64,000 nt of DNA, taken from positions 372,001-436,000 of the forward strand of contig NZ_JABKKG010000002.1 of NCBI RefSeq assembly GCF_013166595.1, given 5' to 3'. Below are positions 46,275-55,623 of this stretch, piece after piece. Each line of letters begins with the position of its first letter. The first letter of the stretch is position 1. The notes under the pieces were generated by a model. It searched no databases, was not told the DNA's origin, and worked only from the letters and a program-made list of their open reading frames with translations. This DNA comes from Palleniella intestinalis (GTDB lineage Bacteria; Bacteroidota; Bacteroidia; Bacteroidales; Bacteroidaceae). Both the position numbers and the translations under genes were made by a program.

Positions 46275-48770
46275 CTATCCTTTTAGCAAACCACCAGCAT
46301 CAGCCTTTTCGTCATCCGGCATACAATCAAACAGTCCCCTGACTATTGGATGAAGTTTGTCTACAGTTGGATTGCTGTTTATTATCTCCATTCCTTGATT
46401 AAGGAGCTGTCGCGCACGGCTTGCATTCGTCCAACGTATGGCACCGAATCTGTCATTATAATGTTGGATAAAACCTGCGAGTTGGTACAGCATCGTAAGA
46501 TGCATGAAGAGTGAATGGATTTGATCCAACAATTCCCGCCCAATTTTAACATCCTTAGAACGAATTACTTGGTCGGTCTGACGGCGTAATTGTTCAACAA
46601 CTTGTGAAGTCTTTTCGTTTCCAAGTTCATCTTGTGCTTTTTCCAAACGGTCAAATTCCTCACGCAGCTCTGCATCCAAGCGGTCCCATTCTGTGGCATC
46701 GTCTTTATCCTCAATGCTGCGAAGAACCTCTTTCAAATGCTGTAGCACAGCTTTCTTTTCAGAACTATTGGCAGCTTCTTCTTTCACTGCATTCAATTTT
46801 TCCTGCAATTCATTGGTATTTATACCGACCTCATTCAGTCGGTCTATGCTATGCTGTGCTTCCACGAGGTCTCTATTAATAACCGCAACTGCATCAGCAA
46901 TGGATTGTTTCTTGCCTGTGAAAAACTCTTTCTCTACCGTTGTGTCAGTAGCCAAGAAATGTACTTCAAGCGTCATCTGTTCGGAAGTATCCACTTTCAT
47001 TGTCACATCCACAGAAGAGTTCTCAGTAATCAAAGAATCAACATCGTCACCTGTTATAATAATGTCGGCAACGTATTCATAAAGAGAAGCACTCCTACCT
47101 TCTGCTCCATTAAAATCGTCAACTTGATATACAGGAATCTTAAGTGTATCACTCCCCACTCCTGGACGCAGCTGACCAGTAGTCTTCAAGTCGTTGATTA
47201 CTCCGACAGCAGGTACTGGTTTGTTTTTCTCAAGGCCTTTCGCCATACGGAATACAGGACGCTTTTTCACATCGCTCCACGTGGCAATACCTATATTGTA
47301 CGGAAGTGGTGCCGCACCAACTTTTGAACCCTGAATAATCGTGATTTCATTTGGAAAGCACGGAAGTCTATTACCTTTTTCATCGTATGCTATTACAGCA
47401 AACGAATTTGGTTTTGACTCAAGAAGATTGGTTTCAATGACATTGCCAATGATGTCAATTTCCACTTTGCCACTCGACCAGGCCTTGTCACTTCTTTCCA
47501 ATTCTACATACACTTTGGAATAGTCGCTGTCTGCTGACAGTTTCGCACTTACCCATTCTGTGGTTTCTACAGAAGTTGACTCATACCCAATATCCAATTT
47601 TACCGTACCAACTTTGATTTCCTCATCATCTACAGCTGCATCCATCGTTGATGCATAAAGTGCCGCTCCTGTTGCAACAGCTGTCATCGGATCTATGCTT
47701 GTATCCACATTGGGCGTTATTTGTTCCATTAACATCTGACGAATTAATGGAGAATGCGTTGGACCACCGACAAGAATCAATTTGCTAATTTGAGTTCCTT
47801 CAAGATTATTTCGGCTTAATAGGTTCTTGCATATATCAACAGCTTTTTGGAAATAAGGGCGCATGACATCAAATACCTGAGCTTGTGTAAGAGTCAAGTC
47901 CAACTCTATCTCCTCTCCATTCTCGTCTTCACCCAATTCACCAAGATCAGAAAAAATGTCTTCATGGTCTTTAAACGACAACTGATTCTTTGCTTCTTCA
48001 GCGAATGTCTTCATCGCATCACGGAGAACCTCTTTCTTATCAGCATTTGCGATTGTCTCACCCAATTCATAGTTCTGCATTAGGTAAGGAATGATAATGT
48101 TGTCCACAATAGCATAGTCCAGATTCTTTCCACCAAGGTAGTTGTCTCCCTCGGTATCAAACACCTGCATAATACCATCTTCAACCTTTAGCAATGCTGC
48201 ATCAAATGTTCCTCCACCAAAATCGAATACCATCCAAATGCCATCTTTCTCGTTAGTGGACAATCCGTATGCCATAGCTGCAGCGATAGGTTCTTGCAAT
48301 AGTTCGCATTTTGTAAAACCGGCCATCTTTGCAGCTTCCATTGTCGCAGTCTTTTGCCCCACAGTAAACTTTGCCGGAACAGTTATCACTACAGAAGAAA
48401 TTTTCTCATTTGTCACGAATGACTTTAATGTCTTCAAAACTTCGGCGGACAGCTCTTCTGAAGAATAATCTCTATCCATATAAGAACTATTATACCTAGT
48501 ATTAGTTCCCATAGTGCGCTTAAACTCAACGTATGCATTTGAAACTCCAGCCTTACCAACTTTAGCCGCCTTAAGTTTGCCACTCTTCATGTCATTGAAA
48601 GCAGAATCTCCCGCCTTAACACTTTTCTTCTTGGTAAAAGAAACACATGAAGGCATAGTGTCCTTGAGAACATCTGTCTTGATTACAACTGGTTCCCCTT
48701 TTTCCATTCTGCATATTGCAGAGTTTGTAGTACCGAGGTCGATACCATAGTCAATTTTTAATCTTGCCAT
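46275..48770 (-). CDS. Hsp70 (DnaK-like) chaperone paralogue
   Basis: 831 residues, well above the roughly 640 of DnaK. The actin-like ATPase domain is intact: YGIDLGTTNSAICRM, CELLQEPIAAAMAYGL, VFDFGGGTFDAALLKV and ILVGGPTHSPLIRQM. The substrate-binding region (about 400-620) is strongly diverged. The C-terminal about 200 residues are a long helical and coiled-coil part ending AGGLLKG, without the DnaK EEVD-type tail. It should bind substrates fed by the J-like protein encoded upstream. Not the housekeeping dnaK: no grpE or dnaJ is here and its neighbours are a kinase, AAA+ and TerB. Confidence 0.9.
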   Translation of the reverse strand: MARLKIDYGIDLGTTNSAICRMEKGEPVVIKTDVLKDTMPSCVSFTKKKSVKAGDSAFNDMKSGKLKAAKVGKAGVSNAYVEFKRTMGTNTRYNSSYMDRDYSSEELSAEVLKTLKSFVTNEKISSVVITVPAKFTVGQKTATMEAAKMAGFTKCELLQEPIAAAMAYGLSTNEKDGIWMVFDFGGGTFDAALLKVEDGIMQVFDTEGDNYLGGKNLDYAIVDNIIIPYLMQNYELGETIANADKKEVLRDAMKTFAEEAKNQLSFKDHEDIFSDLGELGEDENGEEIELDLTLTQAQVFDVMRPYFQKAVDICKNLLSRNNLEGTQISKLILVGGPTHSPLIRQMLMEQITPNVDTSIDPMTAVATGAALYASTMDAAVDDEEIKVGTVKLDIGYESTSVETTEWVSAKLSADSDYSKVYVELERSDKAWSSGKVEIDIIGNVIETNLLESKPNSFAVIAYDEKGNRLPCFPNEITIIQGSKVGAAPLPYNIGIATWSDVKKRPVFRMAKGLEKNKPVPAVGVINDLKTTGQLRPGVGSDTLKIPVYQVDDFNGAEGRSASLYEYVADIIITGDDVDSLITENSSVDVTMKVDTSEQMTLEVHFLATDTTVEKEFFTGKKQSIADAVAVINRDLVEAQHSIDRLNEVGINTNELQEKLNAVKEEAANSSEKKAVLQHLKEVLRSIEDKDDATEWDRLDAELREEFDRLEKAQDELGNEKTSQVVEQLRRQTDQVIRSKDVKIGRELLDQIHSLFMHLTMLYQLAGFIQHYNDRFGAIRWTNASRARQLLNQGMEIINSNPTVDKLHPIVRGLFDCMPDDEKADAGGLLKG

Positions 48771-48785
48771 AACTGATATATGCTT

Positions 48786-49712
48786 TTAGTCTGATTGGCT
48801 CACCTCTATTTGTGCAGCCTGAATCATTATTTGTTTATAATTTACCTGAGGTTTAATAATTCGAGTGATAATTTGTTGTCCAGTCTCCAAAGACTCGTCA
48901 GTAACAAATGTAACATCAGCCTTCATACCTGGTTGATATTGTTTACCAAGCATATCAACTATTTCATAGTCGTTAGCTTTGAAATTATCTTTAATTCGTT
49001 GGACACCCTTTGCCAATTGCTTGTAACCTTTAACGGACGCGTCCATACGAGATAAATTCAACTCTATTCGGACTATCTCCCTTGCCACTTTAAGAGCCAG
49101 CGAATGGTCTGTTCCTGTCGGTGTTAAAGCTTGCTGAATATTTATCTGCTTTTCCATTAAGGAAATCATCTGATTATCCAGCTTGGCTGACTCTTCTTGT
49201 ATCTTTATGTAAGACTCTTTTAAGGATTCCTGAATCTTACGTATCTCATCAATAGATGATGAACCACGTTTTACCTTTTTACCAATGTTAGCTATGGTAA
49301 TTCCCACAACAGTAATGATAATCATTATAATTGTTACAATCCACAATGTCCGTGTCAATAGCACATCATTTGTTGACCGAATATCCTCATGAGTTTCTAG
49401 TAGATTCAGACTAAGCTCTTTCTTGTCTGAAATCTGATTCTTGGACAATTCCACAGTCCTAATTCGTAAACTGTCACAAGCCTGTGATAATGCACAATAT
49501 TTTTCTTGCAAAGAGTCAATAGCAGATGTTAATGAACGAACGTTTTGGTTGGAAGCTTTTAATTCCATTCCCAATTGGTTATTTTTCGTTTCAACATTTT
49601 CTATGCGTTGTTGAAGATTTGCTATGTCTGTTCCTGTATAGCTATTTTGAGCCTGTACAGAAATGCAAGACAAAGAGAAAATGGAACAAATTATTAACTT
49701 TCTAATTTTCAT
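48786..49712 (-). CDS. Coiled-coil membrane protein of the Hsp70 operon
   Basis: 308 residues. A signal peptide (about 1-21, ending SVQAQ) is followed by a periplasmic coiled coil (TDIANLQQRIENVETKNNQL and on to about residue 115), one membrane helix (about 125-147, TLWIVTIIMIIITVVGITIA) and a second cytoplasmic coiled coil (about 155-215), then a short globular end. I do not recognise the family. The topology would let it carry a periplasmic or envelope signal to the Hsp70 machinery. It is 15 bp before the Hsp70 gene and 28 bp after the J-like gene. Confidence 0.75.
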   Translation of the reverse strand: MKIRKLIICSIFSLSCISVQAQNSYTGTDIANLQQRIENVETKNNQLGMELKASNQNVRSLTSAIDSLQEKYCALSQACDSLRIRTVELSKNQISDKKELSLNLLETHEDIRSTNDVLLTRTLWIVTIIMIIITVVGITIANIGKKVKRGSSSIDEIRKIQESLKESYIKIQEESAKLDNQMISLMEKQINIQQALTPTGTDHSLALKVAREIVRIELNLSRMDASVKGYKQLAKGVQRIKDNFKANDYEIVDMLGKQYQPGMKADVTFVTDESLETGQQIITRIIKPQVNYKQIMIQAAQIEVSQSD

Positions 49713-49740
49713 TTTATTAATTATTATAGATTATTATGAA

Positions 49741-51363
49741 TTAGTCCTCGCTGAAAATAGCCTTGAGTATAGGGCCAGCAAACATTAAACCGAGAATACA
49801 ACCTGTAACGAATCCTTCTCCTCCATTAAATAACGCCCCTATGAAGCCGACAAGAAGAGCACCAATAAGGTATGCCAGCCAACTTGGCATTTTCCCGGAA
49901 GGCGGAGGTGTAGGAGGTGCAACGGTGTCTGGTGTAGGAGGAACAATACGTGGTGCACGAGATCCGTCGTATGTGGTTGTAGATAATCCAACTTGCTCAC
50001 ACATATTCTTTAGCGACTGTCTGTTTGTGTTATACCTATTGGATTTAAATTCAACTTCCATATCAAACCCATCCATAATCGTTGTAGCTTTCCAAGCAAT
50101 CCTCAGAACAGTTCTCAAAGAGGATAACGCAACTTCTCTGTCCACAATCATATTTAATTTGAATGTCGGGTCATTTTGCAGAGCATTCACCTCCTCTATG
50201 ACGTTATATAAGGCTACATTCACCACTTGCGTGGAAAGTTTAAGGTAAAAACTATTCGTTGAACCCAACTTTATTTTGATTGCTTGAAGATGGGGTTTCG
50301 TATTGGTCAAGAGGGTAATGGAGTGGCAAGTCTTGTCTGGAAGACTGTTGGCTCTCCTCAATTCATCTTGAACGGCATTGGCTTCCGTAAACACTTCTTG
50401 AGGAGGAAGACTATCGATAATTTTCTTGAGGATATCAACATTTTCCTTGCACCTGTCCTTCGCCATTTTACCCACAACAATACTTTGAGCATACGATTGG
50501 AGTTTCATCGCCTTTTGGGCAGCATCTTTTGCCTCCGAGCCGTTGAAATAATCTATTCCACACTGAAGGATTGCCAAACCGAGTTTGTCAGCGATTGTTT
50601 GATAACGTATGTCTGAAGCAGGCAAGTTTTTTTTGAGTTGCGTAAGTGAGCTTTTTGTGGATGCCATCAACTTTTCTCCGGCTTGCAAGCGGGCTGTTGC
50701 TCCTTTACCTCTTGACGCTTTTGCCGTCTCAATAGCATTCGTAACAGAATCAATTAGAGGGTTGATTGTTTTTTCTGCGATATAATTTCTCCATTGTCCA
50801 TTCGTTATTACATTCGTGAACGACTGCATGTCGACCTTGGCCTCAAATAATGAATCAATAAGCATTTGCCAAAGAGGAGTTTCTATTGATACACAATCAC
50901 CTATTACCTGCGCTATGAAATCTTCTGAAAAACAAGAGTATAATATTTCTGCATAGCGGATAGCAGAAACCCAATCTTCGCTAATACACGCCAATACAAA
51001 ATTATTCTGAAACGAAGAAACATTATTTTTGTTGTTCCAGATAGTTTTGGCCATTTCCACATTACCAACCATTAGATGATTAAAAGCAATACTATCAAGC
51101 GGAGTGGAACTCATCCACCAGAATTGAGCAAACCTAATTTGGTCAATTGGAAGTGTAAGTTCTGATTCGGCATTAGCAACAGTTTCCACTGTGCGGTCTA
51201 TGTTTGGCAATATATTGGGCAAATCTAAAGGAAAAGACACAGTCTTCCCCACTTTCAAGAAGGCATTCATCTTTCCCTTATTAGCTACACGCTCTTTGAT
51301 TGGAGAGTTTGAATAAACACCCAAGTAGCGATAAGGATTCTTGGCGATAATATCCATGGCCAA
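49741..51363 (-). CDS. J-like membrane protein, first gene of the Hsp70 operon
   Basis: 540 residues. The N terminus NPYRYLGVYSNSPIKERVAN with NKGKMNAFLKVGK recalls degenerate J-domain-like modules (NPxRxLGV, helix, basic loop, helix), followed by FAQFWWMSSTPLD, a motif shared with other Hsp70-neighbour proteins; no HPD tripeptide is seen. A helical middle region of repeat type follows (about 110-440). A Pro-rich linker (APPTPPPSGKM) leads to two C-terminal membrane helices (WLAYLIGALLVGFIGALF and FVTGCILGLMFAGPILKAI). It probably recruits the Hsp70 paralogue to the membrane. Confidence 0.72.
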   Translation of the reverse strand: MAMDIIAKNPYRYLGVYSNSPIKERVANKGKMNAFLKVGKTVSFPLDLPNILPNIDRTVETVANAESELTLPIDQIRFAQFWWMSSTPLDSIAFNHLMVGNVEMAKTIWNNKNNVSSFQNNFVLACISEDWVSAIRYAEILYSCFSEDFIAQVIGDCVSIETPLWQMLIDSLFEAKVDMQSFTNVITNGQWRNYIAEKTINPLIDSVTNAIETAKASRGKGATARLQAGEKLMASTKSSLTQLKKNLPASDIRYQTIADKLGLAILQCGIDYFNGSEAKDAAQKAMKLQSYAQSIVVGKMAKDRCKENVDILKKIIDSLPPQEVFTEANAVQDELRRANSLPDKTCHSITLLTNTKPHLQAIKIKLGSTNSFYLKLSTQVVNVALYNVIEEVNALQNDPTFKLNMIVDREVALSSLRTVLRIAWKATTIMDGFDMEVEFKSNRYNTNRQSLKNMCEQVGLSTTTYDGSRAPRIVPPTPDTVAPPTPPPSGKMPSWLAYLIGALLVGFIGALFNGGEGFVTGCILGLMFAGPILKAIFSED

Positions 51364-52069
51364 TTATCATAGAATTTATGCAAACTGGCTGCCATGGCTT
51401 GCGGTTAACATATATAGTGGTTTGCGATGTACGTACATACAAAAAAGGTGTGGAGCCTGTACTGTTGCCCGTTTCACGATGTAAGGCTCTCGCATTGCCC
51501 TGTTTGTCGAAACGAGCAACGCAAAAAGCCCCACGCCGATAGCATATTATAATGATATATAACCATACCACTTTAGTAACCATAATCGTAGTTACCAAAG
51601 ACAATTGTGGCTGCATATCTATAATATACATCCCATAGGGCGTTCACGTTGCTTTGTTCTTGACAAACAGTTTGAATTTGCGAGATTCTACATCGTCAAA
51701 ACCAAAGCGTCAGTTAAACGCCTTCTCAATATGTATTGATTCCCCTTCCCTACCCGCTTCCGCAGTCATGCCTTTTATGAAAAGAGGTTTGCTTCCGCTC
51801 GGCGTGGACTTATAGAACCTTTACCGGAGAGCCCGAGGTGGCGCTTCCTAACAAGGACAATAAGGAAATCAGATACAAAAGTAATGAATTATTCTTAAAT
51901 TTGAAAACTTTTTGAATATTTTTTATGTTGTCAAGCAAAATTATCAAGAAAATGACAATTGCTGATTCTGATATGCCACTGACTTTGGTGGATATAAAAC
52001 AAAAATAACGCATGCCACCTCATGTGCTTATAAACTTTGTATTCACAAACAAACCATAATACATAAAAA
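51364..52069. other. Long intergenic region, no supported gene
   Basis: Upstream of the Hsp70 operon I find no -33/-7 promoter and no gene. A short plus-strand frame near 51793-51915 (AWTYRTFTGEPEVALPNKD and on) looks like a coding remnant, but I cannot name it. Open frames on the minus strand are short and composition-driven. Confidence 0.4.
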
Positions 52070-52098
52070 GGTGGTCGTGCTGTCTCAGCATGACCACC
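52064..52098 (-). terminator. Terminator of the EF-G2 gene
   Basis: On the minus strand, a 12-bp stem with one G-T type mismatch (52087-52098 / 52070-52081) is followed by CTTTTTATG, about 75 bp after the EF-G2 stop. Confidence 0.85.
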
Positions 52099-52171
52099 TC
52101 AGTAAAAAAATCACATGATGTTTGAATATATGTCCGGGAACTCCTTACTTTTCCCGAAATACATATATTTT

Positions 52172-54331
52172 TTAGTCTTCATTTGAAGTCTCTGACTCAT
52201 GAGCCTTTATAAGTCCCTGTTGCAAATCTGCCGGTACAAGCTCATAGGAAGCGAACTTTGTCGTGAATGATGCACGACCACCTGTGAGAGAACTGAGAGC
52301 GATTGAGTAGCTGGAAAGTTCCTTGAGTGGAATCTTCGCCTGCAATTTCTGATAGCCGTTCTCTGTGTCCATGCCCATAATGAGTGCACGGCGTCCTTGA
52401 AGATCGGACATGACATCACCCATATAGTCTGCCGGAACATAGACCTCAAGGTCGTAGATAGGTTCAAGAATCTTCGGTCCAGCCTCCTTGAACGCATCAG
52501 CAAAGGCATGGCGTGAGGCAAGCATGAACGAAAGTTCGTTGGAGTCTACCGGGTGCATCTTGCCGTCATAGACTACGACACGCACATCACGTGCATAAGA
52601 GCCTGTCAGAGGGCCGCGCTCGATGCACTCCATGATGCCTTTCAGGATTGCCGGCATGAAGCGTGCATCGATAGCTCCACCCACAACAGAGTTGAGGAAT
52701 TGCAGCTTTCCGCCCCAAGGAAGGTCTACCTCTTCGCGTGACTTGATGTTCATGCGGAATTCCTGACCATTGAAACGATATACCGTTGGGTCAGGCATAC
52801 CTTCTGCGTATGGCTCGACAATGAGGTGAACTTCACCGAACTGTCCTGCTCCTCCGGACTGCTTCTTGTGACGATAGTCAGCGCGTGCAGCCTTGGTGAT
52901 TGTCTCGCGGTAAGGAATGCGTGCCTCCTCAAACTTCACATTAATCTTCTCATTGTTCTCAAGACGCCACTTCAAGGTGCGGAGATGGAACTCTCCCTGA
53001 CCATGAACAATAATCTGGCGGAGTTCCTTGCTCTGCTCGACAACCCATGTCGGATCCTCCTGACGCATCTTAAGGAGAGCTGCCATCATCTTCTCTGTGT
53101 CGGCAGTGTTCTCCGCAACAATAGCGCGTGAGTACTTTGAGTTAGGAAATTTGATGAAATCAAAGTGGTTCTCGCAGTCCTTTCCGTTTAGGGTGTTCCC
53201 GGTTTTTACATCTTTCAGTTTGACTGCACAGCCTATATCTCCGGCTTTGAGTTCATCAACAGCAATTCGCTGAGCACCGGCACATACATATATCTGTCCG
53301 ATACGTTCCTTTGAGCCACGGTCAACGTTTGTCAATTCGTCACCGGTCTTGATAGAACCTGACATCACCTTGAAGTAAGCAACCTCACCGATATGAGGCT
53401 CGATGCCTGTCTTGAAGAAATAAACCGATGTCGGTTTGTCGGAATTGCACTCTATTTCCTCACCGCGAGTGTTATGAACCTTCGGCATCTCATCTACGAA
53501 AGGTACGACATTGCCCAAGAACTCCATAAGTCGGCGCACACCCATGTCCTTGCCTGCACATACGCAGAACACTGGGAATATGGAGCGTGTGACAAGCCCC
53601 TTGCGTATGCCTTCACGCATTTCGTCCTCGGTAAGTGTTTCTGTCTCAAAGAATTTGTCCATCAATCCCTCATCATTCTCAGCAGCAGCCTCGACAAGAG
53701 CCTTGTGCATTTCAAGCGCTTTGTCCATCTCCTCTGCCGGAATATCCTCAATGACAGGTGCTCCGCCCTCAGGCTTCCAAGAGTATTTCTTCATGAGAAG
53801 GACATCAATAATGGAGTTGAACTCCGGACCTTCATTCACAGGATACTGCACAGGAACGCACTTGTTGCCGTAAATCTCGCGCAGGCGCTCTACCACATTA
53901 TTATAATCACACTTCTCGGAGTCAAGCTGATTGACAAGGAATATAACCGGTTTCTTCAGCTTTTCTGTATAGCGAAAATGGTTTTGTGTACCTACTTCCG
54001 GGCCATACTGTCCGTTGAGCAGCAGCACACAGGTGTCTGTCACATTAAGTGCCGTTATCGCCGCACCGACAAAATCGTCAGAGCCCGGACAGTCTATGAT
54101 GTTCAGTTTCTTATTGTTGTACTCAACATGGTAGACAGTCGAGAACACACTGTATCCATAATCTTGCTCTACGGGGAAATAGTCACTCACCGTTGTGCCG
54201 AGGCTTACACGACCACGACGCTGAATCAGACCTGCCTCGTAGAGCAGGGATTCAGTGAGGGTTGTCTTACCGGAACCATCGTTGCCAAGCAACGCGATAT
54301 TCTTAATCTCATTAGATTGATATACTTTCAT
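52172..54331 (-). CDS. Elongation factor G paralogue (EF-G2 type)
   Basis: 719 residues with all EF-G domains. The GTPase motifs deviate: the P-loop reads GNDGSGKTT (17-25) instead of AHIDAGKTT, the G3 motif is DCPGSDDF, where Ser84 stands at the catalytic His position, and G4 is NQLD. The domain IV signature GAGQFGEVHLIVEP and LQGRRALIMGMD near the end are intact. In Bacteroides thetaiotaomicron an EF-G2 of this type was reported to support slow translocation without GTP hydrolysis in carbon starvation; I infer the same kind of role. Single gene with its own terminator. Confidence 0.88.
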   Translation of the reverse strand: MKVYQSNEIKNIALLGNDGSGKTTLTESLLYEAGLIQRRGRVSLGTTVSDYFPVEQDYGYSVFSTVYHVEYNNKKLNIIDCPGSDDFVGAAITALNVTDTCVLLLNGQYGPEVGTQNHFRYTEKLKKPVIFLVNQLDSEKCDYNNVVERLREIYGNKCVPVQYPVNEGPEFNSIIDVLLMKKYSWKPEGGAPVIEDIPAEEMDKALEMHKALVEAAAENDEGLMDKFFETETLTEDEMREGIRKGLVTRSIFPVFCVCAGKDMGVRRLMEFLGNVVPFVDEMPKVHNTRGEEIECNSDKPTSVYFFKTGIEPHIGEVAYFKVMSGSIKTGDELTNVDRGSKERIGQIYVCAGAQRIAVDELKAGDIGCAVKLKDVKTGNTLNGKDCENHFDFIKFPNSKYSRAIVAENTADTEKMMAALLKMRQEDPTWVVEQSKELRQIIVHGQGEFHLRTLKWRLENNEKINVKFEEARIPYRETITKAARADYRHKKQSGGAGQFGEVHLIVEPYAEGMPDPTVYRFNGQEFRMNIKSREEVDLPWGGKLQFLNSVVGGAIDARFMPAILKGIMECIERGPLTGSYARDVRVVVYDGKMHPVDSNELSFMLASRHAFADAFKEAGPKILEPIYDLEVYVPADYMGDVMSDLQGRRALIMGMDTENGYQKLQAKIPLKELSSYSIALSSLTGGRASFTTKFASYELVPADLQQGLIKAHESETSNED

Positions 54332-54976
54332 AGCGATTCGTATATTAGGTTATTAGATTTTGGTATCTTAGTCTTAGATTCAGGGGTAAAATTACGTATT
54401 ATTTCTGTAAACTCCAAAATATCTCCCAATCTTTTAAAACATATTAAGGATATTATGAAAATTGACCAATATCAAAAGAGTTTCATTACATATATTAATG
54501 TACTGAAACCTCACAAACTCTGGAATTGTCAGTGTCCGGCAGGAACAAACAAGTTTGTCAACAAAAACAGGTTATTTGTTGGTATCGGTAAAAACGCAAC
54601 GATGCTTTAGTGCAAAAGTTTTTCTGCTAAGGAATCCCGCATGAGAATATGCATGAGTTTTCTAATTCCGTCGGTCTTCGAGGAGGTGGTGATACAAGTT
54701 ATTCAATACAATCAACCGACATGATTTTCCTTATCACCACTAACACATTTAACGAGCCCTCTTAAAGAACAATCTCACCAATACTGACATGCAAGAGCTT
54801 TGCCGCTTTTTATGTTTTCTTTACCGAACAACACCAATAATTGAAAATATCCGTGAGAATCCGCGTAATCTGCGTGACCTTCATCTCTCTGCGTGGCTTG
54901 CGTTCATTCGCTGTTGAAAAACACCGCACAATTAGAACGAAAGAGCTTCCAAATAAAAAACTTTCAAACTTTTTAG
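54332..54976. other. Decayed intergenic stretch
   Basis: No gene is supported. It contains copy 3 of the GCATGAGTTTTCTAAT repeat (54650-54666). The segment 54847-54900 (GAATCCGCGTAATCTGCGTGA, so cut here to the region only) resembles a low-complexity repeat of CTGCGT-type hexamers that I have seen scattered in Bacteroidales genomes. The open plus-strand frame covering 53393-54610 is antisense to EF-G2. Confidence 0.4.
54650..54666. repeat. GCATGAGTTTTCTAAT repeat, copy 3
   Basis: TGCATGAGTTTTCTAAT preceded by GAGAATA, matching copy 1 at 31771-31787 almost exactly. Confidence 0.5.
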
Positions 54977-55098
54977 GATTTCTTCAAGAAGACTGCAAAG
55001 GGTGTATTGCCAATTATCGGCGCAGTAGTGTTAGCTAGTAATCCTGTTATTGCAAAAGCAGCAGACGAGGCTCCTATGGGGTGTAACGTCGGTTGTCA
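54977..55098 (+). pseudogene. Remnant of a secreted Cys-containing peptide gene
   Basis: After an in-frame TAG the plus frame reads DFFKKTAKGVLPIIGAVVLA then SNPVIAKAADEAPMGCNVGC. It has the form of a positively charged, hydrophobic signal peptide with a Cys-rich start of a mature peptide. No ATG is available before the signal, and the frame then runs into a tatC fragment in another frame. I read it as the leftover 5' part of a small exported peptide, possibly a peptide natural product precursor. Confidence 0.35.
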
Positions 55099-55574
55099 AT
55101 GTTCATGCTCCGGTTCGTGGCACCTGCGCTTTACGACAATGAAAGGAGGTATTCCGTACGCATTGTTGTCATTGTTTATCTCATGTTCATTATTGGGGTC
55201 TGATGAGCTACTACGTGCTATTCCCTATCTCTTTCAGATTCCTTGGGACATACAGCGTTGCAGAGCGTGTCCACTCTGCAATAACTCTTGACAGTTATGT
55301 ATCGACTTTCACAACACTGACATTGCTTATGGGAGTTGTGTTTCAATTACCGGTGATAGCCTTCACACTTGCAAAGATGGGAATTGTTTCCTCAGCACTA
55401 ATGTCAAAATACAGGAAACACGCTTTCATGGCAATAATGGTTGTCGCTGCCGTGATAACACCACCGGACATTATGACACTTGGAGTTGTTGCAATACCGC
55501 TATATCTGCTGTACGAAATCAGCATAAAGGTTGTGAAAATAGCAGGAAAACAAGGAACGACAAGCAGCAAATGA
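55099..55574 (+). pseudogene. tatC: tatC fragment with a frameshift
   Basis: Two adjoining frames join into the C-terminal part of TatC. The first (55099-55200) encodes RFVAPALYDNERRYSVRIVV then VIVYLMFIIGV. After a one-base shift at about 55201 the second (55203-55574) encodes MSYYVLFPISFRFLGTYSV to ITPPDIMTLGVVAIPLYLLY. TatC is the core of the twin-arginine export channel with six membrane helices; the first two or so are missing here, so this copy cannot be functional. A complete tatC is expected elsewhere in the genome. Confidence 0.75.
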
Positions 55575-55614
55575 GGAACGATTCTTCTGTGGTTCGTTCC
55601 TCATTTGCTGCTTG
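55561..55614. terminator. Perfect 21-bp hairpin
   Basis: CAAGCAGCAAATGAGGAACG with one more base (55561-55581) pairs perfectly with 55594-55614 around a 12-base loop. It overlaps the end of the tatC fragment and faces the convergent AAA gene, so it probably acts as a bidirectional terminator, although T-runs are lacking. Confidence 0.65.
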
Positions 55615-55623
55615 TGAGTATAT

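Noticed and set aside
51281..51631. 116-codon minus-strand frame before the Hsp70 operon
   Set aside because: It overlaps the start of the J-like gene in another frame and shows no domain or signal; composition-driven.
53393..54610. 405-codon open frame on the plus strand
   Set aside because: It lies antisense to almost all of EF-G2, is Cys/His/Leu-rich with no domain, and has no promoter or ribosome-site context; an antisense shadow.
55007..55291. 94-codon frame starting at TTG as an intact small secreted protein
   Set aside because: Its second half reads through tatC codons in the wrong frame, so only the leader-like first part is meaningful.
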